Part shown: piece after piece, positions 33,325-46,544 of the stretch
Numbering within the stretch: the first letter of the stretch is position 1
How the letters are laid out: every line of letters begins with the position of its first letter
Program-made: the position numbers and the translations under genes
The notes under the pieces: model-generated
The model's input: the letters and a program-made list of their open reading frames with translations, nothing else
What the model was told of the DNA's origin: nothing
Databases searched by the model: none
Assembly (NCBI GenBank): GCA_029027985.1
Contig: CP119076.1
Location: forward strand, 4,885,956-4,949,955
Direction: 5' to 3'
DNA length: 64,000 bases
DNA from: Klebsiella aerogenes
GTDB taxonomy: Bacteria; Pseudomonadota; Gammaproteobacteria; Enterobacterales; Enterobacteriaceae

Positions 33325-33765
33325 ATGGCAGACATTACACTTATCAGCGGCAGCACCCTGGGCAGTGCGGAGTATGTAGCAGAGCATCTGGCGGAAAAGC
33401 TCGAAGAAGCAGGCTACAGCACTGAGATCCAGCACGGTCCGCTGGTTGACGATCTGCAGCCCGAAGGGATCTGGTTAGTTATCTCTTCTACACATGGCGC
33501 CGGCGACATTCCCGACAATCTGCTTCCCTTTTATGAGGCGCTGCTGGAGCAACAGGCCGATCTTTCCGCCGTTCGCTTTGGCGCAGTGGGTATCGGTAGC
33601 CGCGAATATGACACTTTCTGCGGCGCAATCGACAAATTAGAAGCGGCATTGAAGGCCAGCGGGGCAAAACAGATCGGCGAAACGCTGAAAATTAATGTCC
33701 TGGAACATGAGATTCCGGAAGATCCGGCCGAGGTTTGGTTGGGATCCTGGAAAAATTTACTCTGA
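33325..33765 (+). CDS. mioC: MioC, flavodoxin-like protein next to oriC
   Basis: 146 residues starting MADITLISGSTLGSAEYVAEH. Flavodoxin fold with an FMN phosphate loop (SGSTLGS) and ring contacts at STHGAGD and GIGSREYDTFCG. In E. coli it was linked to biotin synthase activity, and its transcription crosses oriC. It lies directly left of oriC and reads toward it. The ORF can be extended 7 codons upstream; MADI is chosen by similarity. Confidence 0.95.
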   Translation: MADITLISGSTLGSAEYVAEHLAEKLEEAGYSTEIQHGPLVDDLQPEGIWLVISSTHGAGDIPDNLLPFYEALLEQQADLSAVRFGAVGIGSREYDTFCGAIDKLEAALKASGAKQIGETLKINVLEHEIPEDPAEVWLGSWKNLL

Positions 33766-33771
33766 GTTTTG

Positions 33772-34080
33772 TAAAGATCCGCACCTTCTCCTGTGGATAA
33801 ACCTGCTCAAAAGCTTGGATCAACCAGTAGTTATCCAAAGAATAACCCGAGTATGCTTTTTGAGCTGTGCATAACCCTTCATTCTGATCCCAGCTTATAC
33901 GGAACAGGATCACCGATCATTCACAGATTGTGATCCTCATTAAGCGTTTGATCTTACATAGCGGATCCGACTTATCCACAACGACAGTCGATCCTAATAA
34001 GAGATCACAATAAAACAGATCTCTAAATAAAAGATCTTCTTTTTAATACTCAGGATCCCGGAGTCTTTCTCGAAAGGCTA
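33772..34080. other. oriC: Chromosomal replication origin oriC
   Basis: All parts of an enterobacterial oriC are present, in order mioC - R4 - R3 - R2 - R1 - 13-mers - mnmG. DnaA boxes: R4 TGTGGATAA (33792-33800), R3 TTATCCAAA (33831-33839), R2 TGTGCATAA (33866-33874), R1 TTATCCACA (33972-33980). The AT-rich unwinding element has three 13-mers: R CTAATAAGAGATC (33994-34006), M AATAAAACAGATC (34009-34021) and L TAAATAAAAGATC (34024-34036). GATC Dam/SeqA sites are dense. Initiation here needs DnaA-ATP opening of the 13-mers and DnaB loading. No gene lies in this 380-bp gap. Confidence 0.98.
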
Positions 34081-34148
34081 AAGTTGAGTAGAATCCACGG
34101 CCCGGGCTTCAATCCATTTTCAAACCGCTTTATGCGAGGCAGACCACC

Positions 34149-36038
34149 ATGTTTTATCAGGATCCTTTTGACGTCATCATCATTGGCGGGGGTCATGCAG
34201 GCACTGAGGCCGCGATGGCAGCAGCGCGAATGGGTCAACAGACCCTGCTTTTGACACACAATATCGACACGCTGGGGCAGATGAGCTGCAACCCGGCGAT
34301 TGGCGGCATTGGGAAGGGACACCTGGTAAAAGAAGTGGATGCGCTCGGCGGTTTGATGGCGACAGCGATCGATCACGCAGGCATTCAGTTTAGGATACTA
34401 AACGCCAGTAAAGGGCCGGCAGTTCGGGCGACCCGCGCTCAGGCGGACCGCGTGTTATATCGCCAGGCGGTACGCACCGCGTTGGAAAACCAGCCGAACT
34501 TGATGATCTTCCAACAGGCGGTTGAAGATCTGATTGTCGAAAACGATCGCGTTGTCGGCGCTGTGACCCAAATGGGTCTCAAGTTCCGCGCCAAAGCGGT
34601 CGTACTGACCGTTGGGACCTTCCTCGACGGCAAGATCCACATCGGTCTGGACAACTACAGCGGCGGTCGCGCTGGCGATCCGCCGTCGATCCCGCTGTCT
34701 CGTCGTTTGCGTGAGCTGCCGCTACGCGTTAGCCGACTGAAAACCGGCACCCCGCCGCGTATTGACGCGCGCACCATTGATTTCAGCGTGTTGGCGCAAC
34801 AGCATGGTGACAACCCGATGCCGGTTTTCTCGTTTATGGGATCCGCGGATCAACATCCGCGTCAGGTACCGTGCTATATCACGCATACCAACGAGAAAAC
34901 CCACGATGTGATCCGTAGTAACCTCGATCGCAGCCCAATGTACGCCGGGGTGATTGAAGGGATTGGTCCGCGTTATTGCCCGTCGATAGAAGACAAAGTC
35001 ATGCGCTTTGCCGATCGCAACCAGCATCAGATCTTCCTTGAACCGGAAGGGCTGACCTCAAATGAAATTTATCCAAATGGTATCTCCACCAGCCTGCCGT
35101 TTGATGTGCAAATGCAAATCGTCCGCTCAATGCAGGGGATGGAAAACGCGAAGATTGTTCGTCCTGGCTACGCCATTGAGTACGATTTCTTCGATCCGCG
35201 CGACCTGAAACCGACACTGGAAAGCAAATATATCCAGGGTCTGTTCTTCGCAGGCCAGATCAATGGTACCACCGGCTATGAAGAAGCGGCTGCTCAAGGA
35301 CTGTTGGCCGGTCTTAACGCCGCCCGCTTCTCGGCAGAAAAAGAAGGCTGGGCGCCGCGTCGCGATCAGGCCTACCTTGGCGTGCTGGTGGATGACCTGT
35401 GTACGCTCGGCACCAAAGAACCGTACCGCATGTTTACCTCCCGTGCGGAATATCGCCTGATGCTGCGTGAAGACAACGCCGATCTGCGCCTGACCGAACA
35501 GGGTCGCGAACTGGGTCTGGTGGACGACGAACGCTGGGCGCGTTTCAATGAGAAACTGGAAAGTATTGAGCGCGAACGTCAGCGCCTGAAAACCAGCTGG
35601 GTCAACCCGCTGGCGGAAAGCGCAGCCGAAGTGAATGCTCACCTGACCGCACCGTTGTCGCGTGAAGCCAGTGGCGAAGATCTGCTGCGTCGTCCGGAAA
35701 TGACCTACGAACAGCTGGTACAGCTTTCTCCGTTCGCGCCGGGCCTGCAAGATCAGCAGGCGGCCGAGCAGGTTGAGATTCAGGTTAAGTACGAAGGCTA
35801 TATCGCTCGCCAGCAGGACGAGATCGAAAAACAGCAGCGCAATGAGAACACTTTGCTGCCGGCGACGCTTGATTACCGCCAGGTATCTGGCTTATCCAAC
35901 GAGGTTATTGCCAAGCTGAACGATCACAAGCCGTCGTCGATCGGTCAGGCATCACGCATTTCCGGTATCACCCCGGCGGCAATCTCCATTTTGCTGGTCT
36001 GGCTGAAAAAGCAGGGGATGCTGCGTCGCAGCGCCTGA
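34149..36038 (+). CDS. mnmG: tRNA uridine 5-carboxymethylaminomethyl modification enzyme MnmG (GidA)
   Basis: 629 residues. FAD-binding [17 protein letters not shown] at about 13-29; the conserved Cys of [15 protein letters not shown] is near residue 47, and a second conserved motif lies in [18 protein letters not shown]. With MnmE (at 59.6-60.9 kb in this window) it makes cmnm5U34 on certain tRNAs. Transcription runs away from oriC. Confidence 0.98.
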   Translation: MFYQDPFDVIIIGGGHAGTEAAMAAARMGQQTLLLTHNIDTLGQMSCNPAIGGIGKGHLVKEVDALGGLMATAIDHAGIQFRILNASKGPAVRATRAQADRVLYRQAVRTALENQPNLMIFQQAVEDLIVENDRVVGAVTQMGLKFRAKAVVLTVGTFLDGKIHIGLDNYSGGRAGDPPSIPLSRRLRELPLRVSRLKTGTPPRIDARTIDFSVLAQQHGDNPMPVFSFMGSADQHPRQVPCYITHTNEKTHDVIRSNLDRSPMYAGVIEGIGPRYCPSIEDKVMRFADRNQHQIFLEPEGLTSNEIYPNGISTSLPFDVQMQIVRSMQGMENAKIVRPGYAIEYDFFDPRDLKPTLESKYIQGLFFAGQINGTTGYEEAAAQGLLAGLNAARFSAEKEGWAPRRDQAYLGVLVDDLCTLGTKEPYRMFTSRAEYRLMLREDNADLRLTEQGRELGLVDDERWARFNEKLESIERERQRLKTSWVNPLAESAAEVNAHLTAPLSREASGEDLLRRPEMTYEQLVQLSPFAPGLQDQQAAEQVEIQVKYEGYIARQQDEIEKQQRNENTLLPATLDYRQVSGLSNEVIAKLNDHKPSSIGQASRISGITPAAISILLVWLKKQGMLRRSA

Positions 36039-36098
36039 CAGCCCGCCTGAGAGCGTTAATTTGGCGGATGCAAATTCAGCGTTCGCCTTTATAATTCA

Positions 36099-36138
36099 CA
36101 GCCCGGTAAGCGTTAGCGCCTCCGGGCTCATTATTTTT
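36099..36138 (+). terminator. Possible hairpin between mnmG and rsmG
   Basis: AGCCCGG and CCGGGCT pair around a 15-nt loop and are followed by CATTATTTTTAG. The T tract is interrupted, so it may only partly stop transcription before rsmG. Confidence 0.5.
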
Positions 36139-36152
36139 AGAAGGTACTCACC

Positions 36153-36776
36153 GTGCTCAACAAACTTTCTCGTCTGCTGGATGAAGCGGGTATTTCGCTC
36201 ACCGATCACCAGAAAAATCAGCTGGTGGCTTATGTCGGGCTGCTGGATAAGTGGAACAAGGCCTATAACCTGACCTCCGTGCGCGACCCTAACGAGATGC
36301 TGGTTCGCCATATCCTCGATAGCATTATTGTGGCGCCGTATCTGCAGGGGGCGCGCTTTATTGATGTGGGCACAGGCCCGGGCCTGCCGGGCATCCCGCT
36401 GGCTATCGTGCGTCCCGAATCTCATTTCACCTTACTGGATAGTCTCGGCAAGCGTGTACGCTTCCTGCGCCAGGTTCAGCATGAATTAAAACTGGATAAC
36501 GTCGCTCCGGTGCAGAGTCGCGTGGAAGAATTTCCTGCCGAGCCGCCCTTTGACGGCGTGATTAGCCGTGCCTTTGCCTCGCTGAACGATATGGTGAGCT
36601 GGTGTCACCACCTGCCGGCGCAAGATGGCCACTTTTACGCGTTGAAAGGTCTGGCGCAAGAAGATGAAATGGCTGACTTGCCAGAAGGTTATCAGGTTAG
36701 TGATGTGATTGAATTGCACGTTCCCCAGTTGGAAGGGGAGAGGCATTTGGTGGTCATTAAGCCAAAAGTCTTTTAA
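36153..36776 (+). CDS. rsmG: 16S rRNA (guanine527-N7)-methyltransferase RsmG (GidB)
   Basis: 207 residues, Rossmann methyltransferase. SAM-binding motif I reads [17 protein letters not shown] (about 69-85). It methylates G527 of 16S rRNA; loss gives low-level streptomycin resistance in E. coli. It lies between mnmG and the atp operon, as in all enterics. Confidence 0.97.
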   Translation: MLNKLSRLLDEAGISLTDHQKNQLVAYVGLLDKWNKAYNLTSVRDPNEMLVRHILDSIIVAPYLQGARFIDVGTGPGLPGIPLAIVRPESHFTLLDSLGKRVRFLRQVQHELKLDNVAPVQSRVEEFPAEPPFDGVISRAFASLNDMVSWCHHLPAQDGHFYALKGLAQEDEMADLPEGYQVSDVIELHVPQLEGERHLVVIKPKVF

Positions 36777-37274
36777 TTTTTATCAAAAAATGTGGAAAAA
36801 ATGTGGCCTGCGCATGTTACAAAAATAAAAGTTACCGATGGGTATTACCTGGCCACTTTTAACCTTGCTTTTACTGTGTCTTTGCGAACGTTTAACTTCA
36901 GCGTGGTGGTTCACCAGCAGAATAGTCAACGTTGAAAATATCAGTGTGCTAAAAATCAATGAACTGTCCGTTCATATTGATGTTAAATTTTTATTATAAA
37001 TGTCAATAAAAGGTTTTTATTGTATGTGGTGTTGTTTTACAAAAAGTCCTCACTTTTTGTCTTGAATATCAAAAAGATGAAAACCTATTGATTATGTACA
37101 GAATTAATTCGATTCCGCCGAAAATGTTTATTATGTGATCTAATGCACGCTTTAATCGCCGTGATTTCTCATTATTTGCACTTCTGGTTGATCCCTCACA
37201 GATTGACGAAATGTATGAAAAGTTGCCGCTCAGAAAATAATTAAACATTTATTCACTATTTTGCTACTTAATGT
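36777..37274. other. AT-rich intergenic DNA before the atp operon; no gene found
   Basis: About 500 bp with many A/T runs and direct TTTTTAT-like repeats. No ORF with a ribosome site or tRNA is visible, and I see no convincing terminator for rsmG. It probably holds binding sites for nucleoid proteins upstream of the atp promoter. Confidence 0.6.
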
Positions 37275-37302
37275 TTGAATTCACGTGTTGTCACCGTATA
37301 AT
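37275..37302 (+). promoter_or_regulatory. atp operon promoter
   Basis: TTGAAT (37275-37280), N16, TATAAT (37297-37302) about 90 bp before atpI, in the same position as the main E. coli atp promoter; the flanking sequence (AATTTGTCCGCTTTTTGACG) also resembles it. Confidence 0.75.
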
Positions 37303-37392
37303 TTGTCCGCTTTTTGACGCTTGACTCTTTGTCTTAAAGAACGTTTTATACGACACGCGGCATACCTCGAAGGAAGCAGGAGTAAAAACGTG

Positions 37393-38597
<1,205 letters not shown>

Positions 38598-38627
38598 TTT
38601 TTACCAACACTACTACGTTTTAACTGA

Positions 38628-38905
<278 letters not shown>

Positions 38906-38939
38906 TAAGCCACAGAGTTAATTAAAGAGGTATTGTGCT

Positions 38940-39410
38940 GTGAATATGAACGCAACAATCCTCGGCCAGGCCATCGCGTTTGTTATCTTTGTATGGTTCT
39001 GCATGAAGTACGTATGGCCGCCTTTAATGGCTGCCATCGAAAAGCGCCAGAAAGAAATTTCTGACGGTTTAGCTTCTGCAGAACGCGCTAAGAAAGATTT
39101 GGACCTTGCACAGGCCAACGCGACCGACCAGCTGAAAAAAGCGAAAGCGGAAGCCCAGGTAATCATCGAGCAAGCGAACAAGCGTCGTGCTCAGATTATG
39201 GACGAAGCCAAAGCTGAAGCAGAACAGGAACGCACTAAAATCGTCGCACAGGCGCAGGCTGAAATTGATGCCGAACGTAAACGTGCTCGCGAAGAACTGC
39301 GTAAGCAGGTTGCTATCCTGGCTGTTGCTGGCGCCGAGAAGATCATCGAACGTTCCGTGGATGAAGCTGCTAACAGCGACATCGTGGATAAACTTGTCGC
39401 TGAACTGTAA
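38940..39410 (+). CDS. atpF: ATP synthase F0 subunit b
   Basis: 156 residues beginning with GTG ([15 protein letters not shown]), as in E. coli. One N-terminal membrane helix is followed by a long charged coiled coil rich in Ala, Lys, Glu and Gln, which forms the peripheral stalk dimer. An internal ATG two codons later is the only alternative start. AAAGAGGT lies 8 bp upstream of GTG. Confidence 0.97.
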   Translation: MNMNATILGQAIAFVIFVWFCMKYVWPPLMAAIEKRQKEISDGLASAERAKKDLDLAQANATDQLKKAKAEAQVIIEQANKRRAQIMDEAKAEAEQERTKIVAQAQAEIDAERKRAREELRKQVAILAVAGAEKIIERSVDEAANSDIVDKLVAEL

Positions 39411-39424
39411 GGAGGGAGGGGCTG

Positions 39425-39958
39425 ATGTCTGAATTTGTAACGGTAGCTCGCCCCTACGCCAAAGCAGCTTTTGACTTTGCCGTCGAACACAAAAGTGTTG
39501 AGCGCTGGCAGGATATGCTGGCGTTTGCCGCTGAAGTGACTAAAAACGAACAAATGGCAGAGCTTCTCTCCGGTGCCCTGGCGCCGGAAACGCTCTCAGA
39601 GGCGTTTATCGCTATCTGCGGCGAGCAACTCGACGAAAACGGTCAGAACCTGATTCGGGTAATGGCTGAAAATGGTCGTCTGAAGGTGCTCCCGGATGTT
39701 CTCGAACTGTTCATTCACCTGCGTGCGGCCAGTGAGGCTATCGCAGAGGTAGATGTTATTTCTGCCAACCAACTGAGTGAAGAGCAGCTTGTGAAGATCT
39801 CCGGCGCGATGGAAAAGCGTTTGTCACGCAAAGTTAAGCTGAATTGCAAAATCGATAAGTCTGTTATGGCAGGTATTATCATCCGTGCGGGTGATATGGT
39901 CATTGATGGTAGCGTACGCGGCCGTCTTGATCGCCTGGCAGACGTCTTGCAGTCTTAA
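39425..39958 (+). CDS. atpH: ATP synthase F1 subunit delta
   Basis: 177 residues, OSCP/delta family: N-terminal helical bundle ([20 protein letters not shown]) and a C-terminal part that binds subunit b. It links the F1 head to the peripheral stalk. AAGGAGGG precedes the start. Confidence 0.98.
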   Translation: MSEFVTVARPYAKAAFDFAVEHKSVERWQDMLAFAAEVTKNEQMAELLSGALAPETLSEAFIAICGEQLDENGQNLIRVMAENGRLKVLPDVLELFIHLRAASEAIAEVDVISANQLSEEQLVKISGAMEKRLSRKVKLNCKIDKSVMAGIIIRAGDMVIDGSVRGRLDRLADVLQS

Positions 39959-39970
39959 GGGGACTGGAGC

Positions 39971-41512
39971 ATGCAACTGAATTCCACCGAAATCAGCGAA
40001 CTGATCAAGCAGCGCATTGCTCAGTTCAATGTTGTGAGTGAAGCTCACAACGAAGGTACTATTGTTTCTGTAAGTGACGGTGTTATCCGCATCCACGGCC
40101 TGGCCGATTGTATGCAGGGTGAGATGATTTCCCTGCCGGGTAACCGTTACGCTATCGCACTGAACCTGGAGCGCGACTCTGTAGGTGCAGTTGTGATGGG
40201 TCCGTACGCTGACCTCGCCGAAGGCATGAAGGTTAAGTGTACTGGCCGTATCCTGGAAGTTCCGGTCGGTCGTGGTCTGTTAGGCCGTGTGGTGAACACC
40301 CTGGGTGCGCCGATTGATGGTAAAGGTCCTGTTGAGCACGATGGCTTCTCGCCAATCGAAGTTATCGCTCCGGGCGTTATCGATCGTCAATCCGTAGACC
40401 AGCCGGTACAGACTGGTTACAAATCTGTTGATGCCATGATTCCAATCGGCCGTGGCCAGCGTGAGCTGATCATCGGTGACCGTCAGACCGGTAAAACCGC
40501 GATGGCAATCGATGCGATCATCAACCAACGTGATTCCGGCATCAAATGCGTATACGTGGCTATCGGCCAGAAAGCGTCCACCATTTCTAACGTGGTACGT
40601 AAACTGGAAGAGCACGGCGCACTGTCCAACACCATCGTGGTGGTTGCGACGGCTTCTGAATCCGCTGCACTGCAATACCTGGCGCCGTATGCCGGTTGCG
40701 CAATGGGCGAATACTTCCGCGACCGCGGTGAAGATGCGCTGATCGTTTACGATGACCTGTCTAAACAGGCTGTTGCTTACCGTCAGGTTTCCCTGCTGCT
40801 CCGTCGTCCACCAGGACGTGAAGCATTCCCGGGCGACGTGTTCTACCTCCACTCCCGTCTGCTGGAGCGCGCATCCCGCGTTAACGCGGAATACGTTGAG
40901 AAGTTCACCAATGGTGAAGTTAAAGGTAAAACCGGCTCCCTGACTGCACTGCCGATTATCGAGACGCAAGCTGGTGACGTTTCCGCATTCGTTCCGACTA
41001 ACGTAATTTCTATTACCGATGGTCAGATCTTCCTGGAAACCAACCTGTTCAACTCCGGTATTCGTCCGGCGGTTAACCCGGGTATCTCCGTATCCCGTGT
41101 TGGTGGTGCTGCTCAGACCAAGATCATCAAGAAACTGTCCGGTGGTATCCGTACCGCTCTGGCACAGTATCGTGAACTGGCTGCGTTCTCTCAGTTCGCA
41201 TCCGATCTTGACGAAGCGACTCGCAAGCAGCTGAGCCACGGTCAGAAAGTGACCGAACTGCTGAAACAGAAACAGTATGCCCCTATGTCTGTTGCACAGC
41301 AGGGTCTGGTACTGTTCGCTGCTGAACGCGGTTACCTCGAAGATGTGGAACTGGCGAAAATCGGTAGCTTCGAAGCCGCTCTGCTGGCTTACGTTGACCG
41401 TGACCACGCTCCGCTGATGCAAGAGATTAACCAGACCGGTGGCTATAACGACGAGATCGAAGGCAAGCTGAAAGGCATCCTCGACTCCTTCAAAGCAACC
41501 CAGTCCTGGTAA
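39971..41512 (+). CDS. atpA: ATP synthase F1 subunit alpha
   Basis: 513 residues. P-loop GDRQTGKTA (about 169-177), the arginine finger region near 376 ([11 protein letters not shown]), and the N-terminal helix that contacts delta. Non-catalytic nucleotide-binding subunit of the F1 hexamer. Confidence 0.99.
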   Translation: MQLNSTEISELIKQRIAQFNVVSEAHNEGTIVSVSDGVIRIHGLADCMQGEMISLPGNRYAIALNLERDSVGAVVMGPYADLAEGMKVKCTGRILEVPVGRGLLGRVVNTLGAPIDGKGPVEHDGFSPIEVIAPGVIDRQSVDQPVQTGYKSVDAMIPIGRGQRELIIGDRQTGKTAMAIDAIINQRDSGIKCVYVAIGQKASTISNVVRKLEEHGALSNTIVVVATASESAALQYLAPYAGCAMGEYFRDRGEDALIVYDDLSKQAVAYRQVSLLLRRPPGREAFPGDVFYLHSRLLERASRVNAEYVEKFTNGEVKGKTGSLTALPIIETQAGDVSAFVPTNVISITDGQIFLETNLFNSGIRPAVNPGISVSRVGGAAQTKIIKKLSGGIRTALAQYRELAAFSQFASDLDEATRKQLSHGQKVTELLKQKQYAPMSVAQQGLVLFAAERGYLEDVELAKIGSFEAALLAYVDRDHAPLMQEINQTGGYNDEIEGKLKGILDSFKATQSW

Positions 41513-41562
41513 AGTCTGGCGGCTTGCCTTAGGGCAGGCCGCAAGGCATTGAGGAGAAGCTC

Positions 41563-43835
<2,273 letters not shown>

Positions 43836-43855
43836 CGCCTTAATCGGAGGGTGAT

Positions 43856-44275
43856 ATGGCAATGACTTACCACCTGGATGTCGTCAGCGCAGAGAAACAA
43901 ATGTTCTCTGGCCTGGTCGAGAAAATCCAGGTAACGGGTAGCGAAGGTGAACTGGGTATTTTCCCGGGTCACGCGCCGCTGCTCACCGCCATTAAGCCTG
44001 GTATGATTCGCATCGTTAAACAGTTCGGTCACGAAGAGTTTATCTACCTGTCCGGCGGCATTCTTGAAGTGCAACCGGGCAACGTGATCGTTCTGGCCGA
44101 TACGGCAATTCGCGGTCAGGACCTCGACGAAGCGCGAGCCCTGGAAGCGAAACGTAAAGCGGAAGAGCACATTAAGAGCTCTCACGGCGACGTGGATTAC
44201 GCTCAGGCGTCCGCGGAACTGGCCAAAGCGATCGCTAAACTGCGCGTTATCGAATTGACCAAAAAAGCGATGTAA
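43856..44275 (+). CDS. atpC: ATP synthase F1 subunit epsilon
   Basis: 139 residues. N-terminal beta sandwich (contains [19 protein letters not shown]) and two C-terminal helices that can extend into F1 and block hydrolysis. Last gene of the operon, followed by a strong terminator. Confidence 0.98.
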   Translation: MAMTYHLDVVSAEKQMFSGLVEKIQVTGSEGELGIFPGHAPLLTAIKPGMIRIVKQFGHEEFIYLSGGILEVQPGNVIVLADTAIRGQDLDEARALEAKRKAEEHIKSSHGDVDYAQASAELAKAIAKLRVIELTKKAM

Positions 44276-44292
44276 CACCGGCTTGAAAGCTA

Positions 44293-44326
44293 AAAGCCAG
44301 TCTGGCGACAGACTGGCTTTTTTATT
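44293..44326 (+). terminator. atp operon terminator
   Basis: AAAGCCAGTCTG-GCGA-CAGACTGGCTTTTTTATT: a 12-bp perfect stem followed by T run, 18 bp after the atpC stop. Confidence 0.95.
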
Positions 44327-44380
44327 GCTGCTCGGCAACGGAAAACGGTTTAAAAAAGTACGACTCACTCTTAATTGTTA

Positions 44381-44431
44381 TTGATTAGTTAAATGATGAA
44401 GCGTAGACTCATTTTTGTGATGTAAATCACA
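44381..44431 (+). promoter_or_regulatory. Promoter-like pair and near-perfect CRP site
   Basis: TTGATT (44381-44386), N17, TAGACT (44404-44409) predicts a start at about 44416. Immediately there, TGTGA-N6-TCACA (44416-44431), flanked by T and A runs, is a close match to the CRP consensus. If this promoter is the right one, CRP would sit over the start and repress. If CRP activates, another promoter must lie near 44450-44480, where I see no good -10. Confidence 0.6.
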
Positions 44432-44474
44432 AAAAATAGCGTTATTGAATCGCACCTGCAATCTGGAAACCATC

Positions 44475-44525
44475 ATGAAACTGATCCATAAAATCATCGC
44501 CAAATTTAGCGCCCTGAGCTTCTAA
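44475..44525 (+). CDS. Possible 16-residue peptide in a short CRP-linked transcript
   Basis: ATG...TAA encodes MKLIHKIIAKFSALSF, cationic and hydrophobic, with TGGA 7 bases upstream. It lies between the CRP site and a strong terminator at 44602-44635, so a transcript of about 170-220 nt would carry it. I do not recognise the peptide or the RNA. It could be a short membrane-active peptide, a leader peptide, or a chance ORF in a small regulatory RNA. Judged only on layout: own promoter-like elements, short ORF, own terminator, after the atp operon has ended. Confidence 0.35.
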   Translation: MKLIHKIIAKFSALSF

Positions 44526-44601
44526 TCATCGCGCTATCCACGCGACTTTCACGCAGTATCGCTCATCAAAACGACAACACATGCGATGTGAAACCGCGGT
44601 A

Positions 44602-44635
44602 AAAGGCCACCTGAGTGTGGCCTTTTTGCTTTTTA
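44602..44635 (+). terminator. Strong terminator of the atpC-glmU intergenic cassette
   Basis: AAAAGGCCAC-CTGAGT-GTGGCCTTTTTGCTTTTT: perfect stem and long T tract. It is separate from the atp terminator 280 bp upstream, so something transcribed rightward after atpC ends here. Between this and glmU (44636-44986) I see no further ORF; the glmU promoter should lie there. Confidence 0.9.
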
Positions 44636-44986
44636 TTCATCTCATTAATCACTTTCCGGCCCAAACTCATTGACCTTCCCCGCCTGCGGCAGGCTAAAAT
44701 TCTGTCAGGTTGCAAACTTACCGTGTGCCGGTAAAAACGGCAAAATGTTGCTGCTTTATTCAGGTGGCAAAAAAACAGCAAAAGCAGTGAGATAGCTGAC
44801 CGTTACCTTCTATATCATCGTTTTTCAGCGTTAAACTGTTTTGCGGTGGTTAAAAATAGCGCCCTAAAATGGTGTATTGCATTGAGCCTGGACGTTTTCT
44901 CCGCGTCTCGTTTCATGATGAAAAATATGTAGCAATTTCAACGTGAAAGGCTTTTACTTTTCGTTCTAACAGCTGTCAGGATGCGT

Positions 44987-46357
44987 ATGTCAAACAGTGC
45001 GATGAGCGTGGTTATCCTTGCCGCAGGCAAAGGGACCCGCATGTATTCCGATCTTCCTAAAGTGCTGCATACTTTGGCTGGGAAGCCTATGGTGCAGCAC
45101 GTCATTGATGCGGCTAAAGATTTAGGCGCTTGTGCCGTACACCTGGTGTATGGCCACGGCGGTGATCTACTGCGTCAAACACTGCATGAAGATAACCTGA
45201 AATGGGTGTTGCAGGCGGACCAGCTCGGCACCGGCCACGCGATGCAGCAGGCGGCACCGTTCTTCAATGATGATGAAGATGTCCTGATGCTCTACGGCGA
45301 TGTCCCGCTTATCTCCGTCGAAACACTGCAACGCCTGCGTGCCGCAAAACCGCAGGGCGGCATTGGTCTGCTGACGGTGAAGTTGGATGATCCAACCGGT
45401 TATGGCCGTATCACGCGTGAGAACGGGCAGGTGACGGGGATCGTTGAGCACAAAGATGCCAGCGAGGCGCAGCGCCAGATTGAGGAAATCAATACCGGGA
45501 TTCTGGTTGCTAACGGCGCGGACTTAAAACGTTGGCTGGCGAGGCTCACCAATAATAACGCCCAGGGCGAATACTACATCACCGATATTATCGCGATGGC
45601 GCATCAGGAAGGTCACGAGATCGTTGCGGTTCATCCTCAGCGTTTGAGCGAAGTTGAAGGGGTCAATAACCGCCTTCAGCTTGCGCGTCTGGAACGTGTT
45701 TATCAGTCGGAGCAGGCGGAAAAACTGTTGTTAGCAGGCGTGATGCTGCGCGATCCGGCGCGCTTCGATCTGCGCGGCGTGTTGAAACATGGCCGCGATG
45801 TCGAAATTGATACTAACGTTATTCTGCAAGGGAACGTCGTACTGGGCGATCGCGTGAAGATCGGTGCTGGCTGCGTGATCAAAAACAGCACCATTGGCGA
45901 TGATTGTGAAATCAGTCCTTATAGCGTGGTTGAAGATGCACAACTGCAGGCGGCCTGCACTATCGGCCCATTCGCGCGTCTGCGACCGGGCGCTGAACTG
46001 TTGGAAGGCGCTCACGTCGGCAACTTCGTTGAAATGAAAAAAGCGCGTCTGGGCAAAGGCTCGAAGGCCGGGCACCTCTCCTATCTCGGCGACGCGGAAA
46101 TTGGCGACAATGTGAATATCGGCGCTGGCACCATCACCTGTAACTATGATGGCGCAAACAAGCATAAAACAATTATTGGCGATGACGTTTTTGTCGGCTC
46201 GGACACCCAGCTGGTGGCGCCGGTTAGCGTCGGTAATGGGGTGACGATTGCCGCAGGCACTACCGTCACACGTAATATCGCCGATAATGAACTGGTGTTA
46301 AGTCGTGTGCCGCAGGTCCATAAACAGGGCTGGCAGCGTCCGGTGAAAAAGAAGTAA
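44987..46357 (+). CDS. glmU: Bifunctional GlmU: glucosamine-1-phosphate acetyltransferase / UDP-GlcNAc pyrophosphorylase
   Basis: 456 residues from [19 protein letters not shown]; an ATG two codons earlier overlaps the AGGA ribosome site, so the second is chosen and gives the E. coli length. N-terminal nucleotidyltransferase ([22 protein letters not shown]) makes UDP-GlcNAc; the C-terminal left-handed beta helix of hexapeptide repeats (about 250-440) acetylates GlcN-1-P, with catalytic His in [15 protein letters not shown]. Feeds peptidoglycan and LPS synthesis. Upstream of glmS in one operon. Confidence 0.97.
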   Translation: MSNSAMSVVILAAGKGTRMYSDLPKVLHTLAGKPMVQHVIDAAKDLGACAVHLVYGHGGDLLRQTLHEDNLKWVLQADQLGTGHAMQQAAPFFNDDEDVLMLYGDVPLISVETLQRLRAAKPQGGIGLLTVKLDDPTGYGRITRENGQVTGIVEHKDASEAQRQIEEINTGILVANGADLKRWLARLTNNNAQGEYYITDIIAMAHQEGHEIVAVHPQRLSEVEGVNNRLQLARLERVYQSEQAEKLLLAGVMLRDPARFDLRGVLKHGRDVEIDTNVILQGNVVLGDRVKIGAGCVIKNSTIGDDCEISPYSVVEDAQLQAACTIGPFARLRPGAELLEGAHVGNFVEMKKARLGKGSKAGHLSYLGDAEIGDNVNIGAGTITCNYDGANKHKTIIGDDVFVGSDTQLVAPVSVGNGVTIAAGTTVTRNIADNELVLSRVPQVHKQGWQRPVKKK

Positions 46358-46544
46358 TTTTTTGATTGTCGCCGGGGGATAAATCGCCCGGCGAATCAGG
46401 ATGAGAGGATCAATATAGGTCCCCGTCCGCAGGCAGTACCATAAAAATAACCCCACTCTCTACAAGGCTCGGGGCGCCCGTAACGCGGGCAAATACAGGT
46501 CAGCGACAACGCATGGCATATCGCCATTATCAGGAAATTTAACT

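Noticed and set aside
40280..41422. 380-codon minus-strand ORF opposite atpA
   Set aside because: Antisense shadow of a highly conserved gene; open because of codon bias in atpA.
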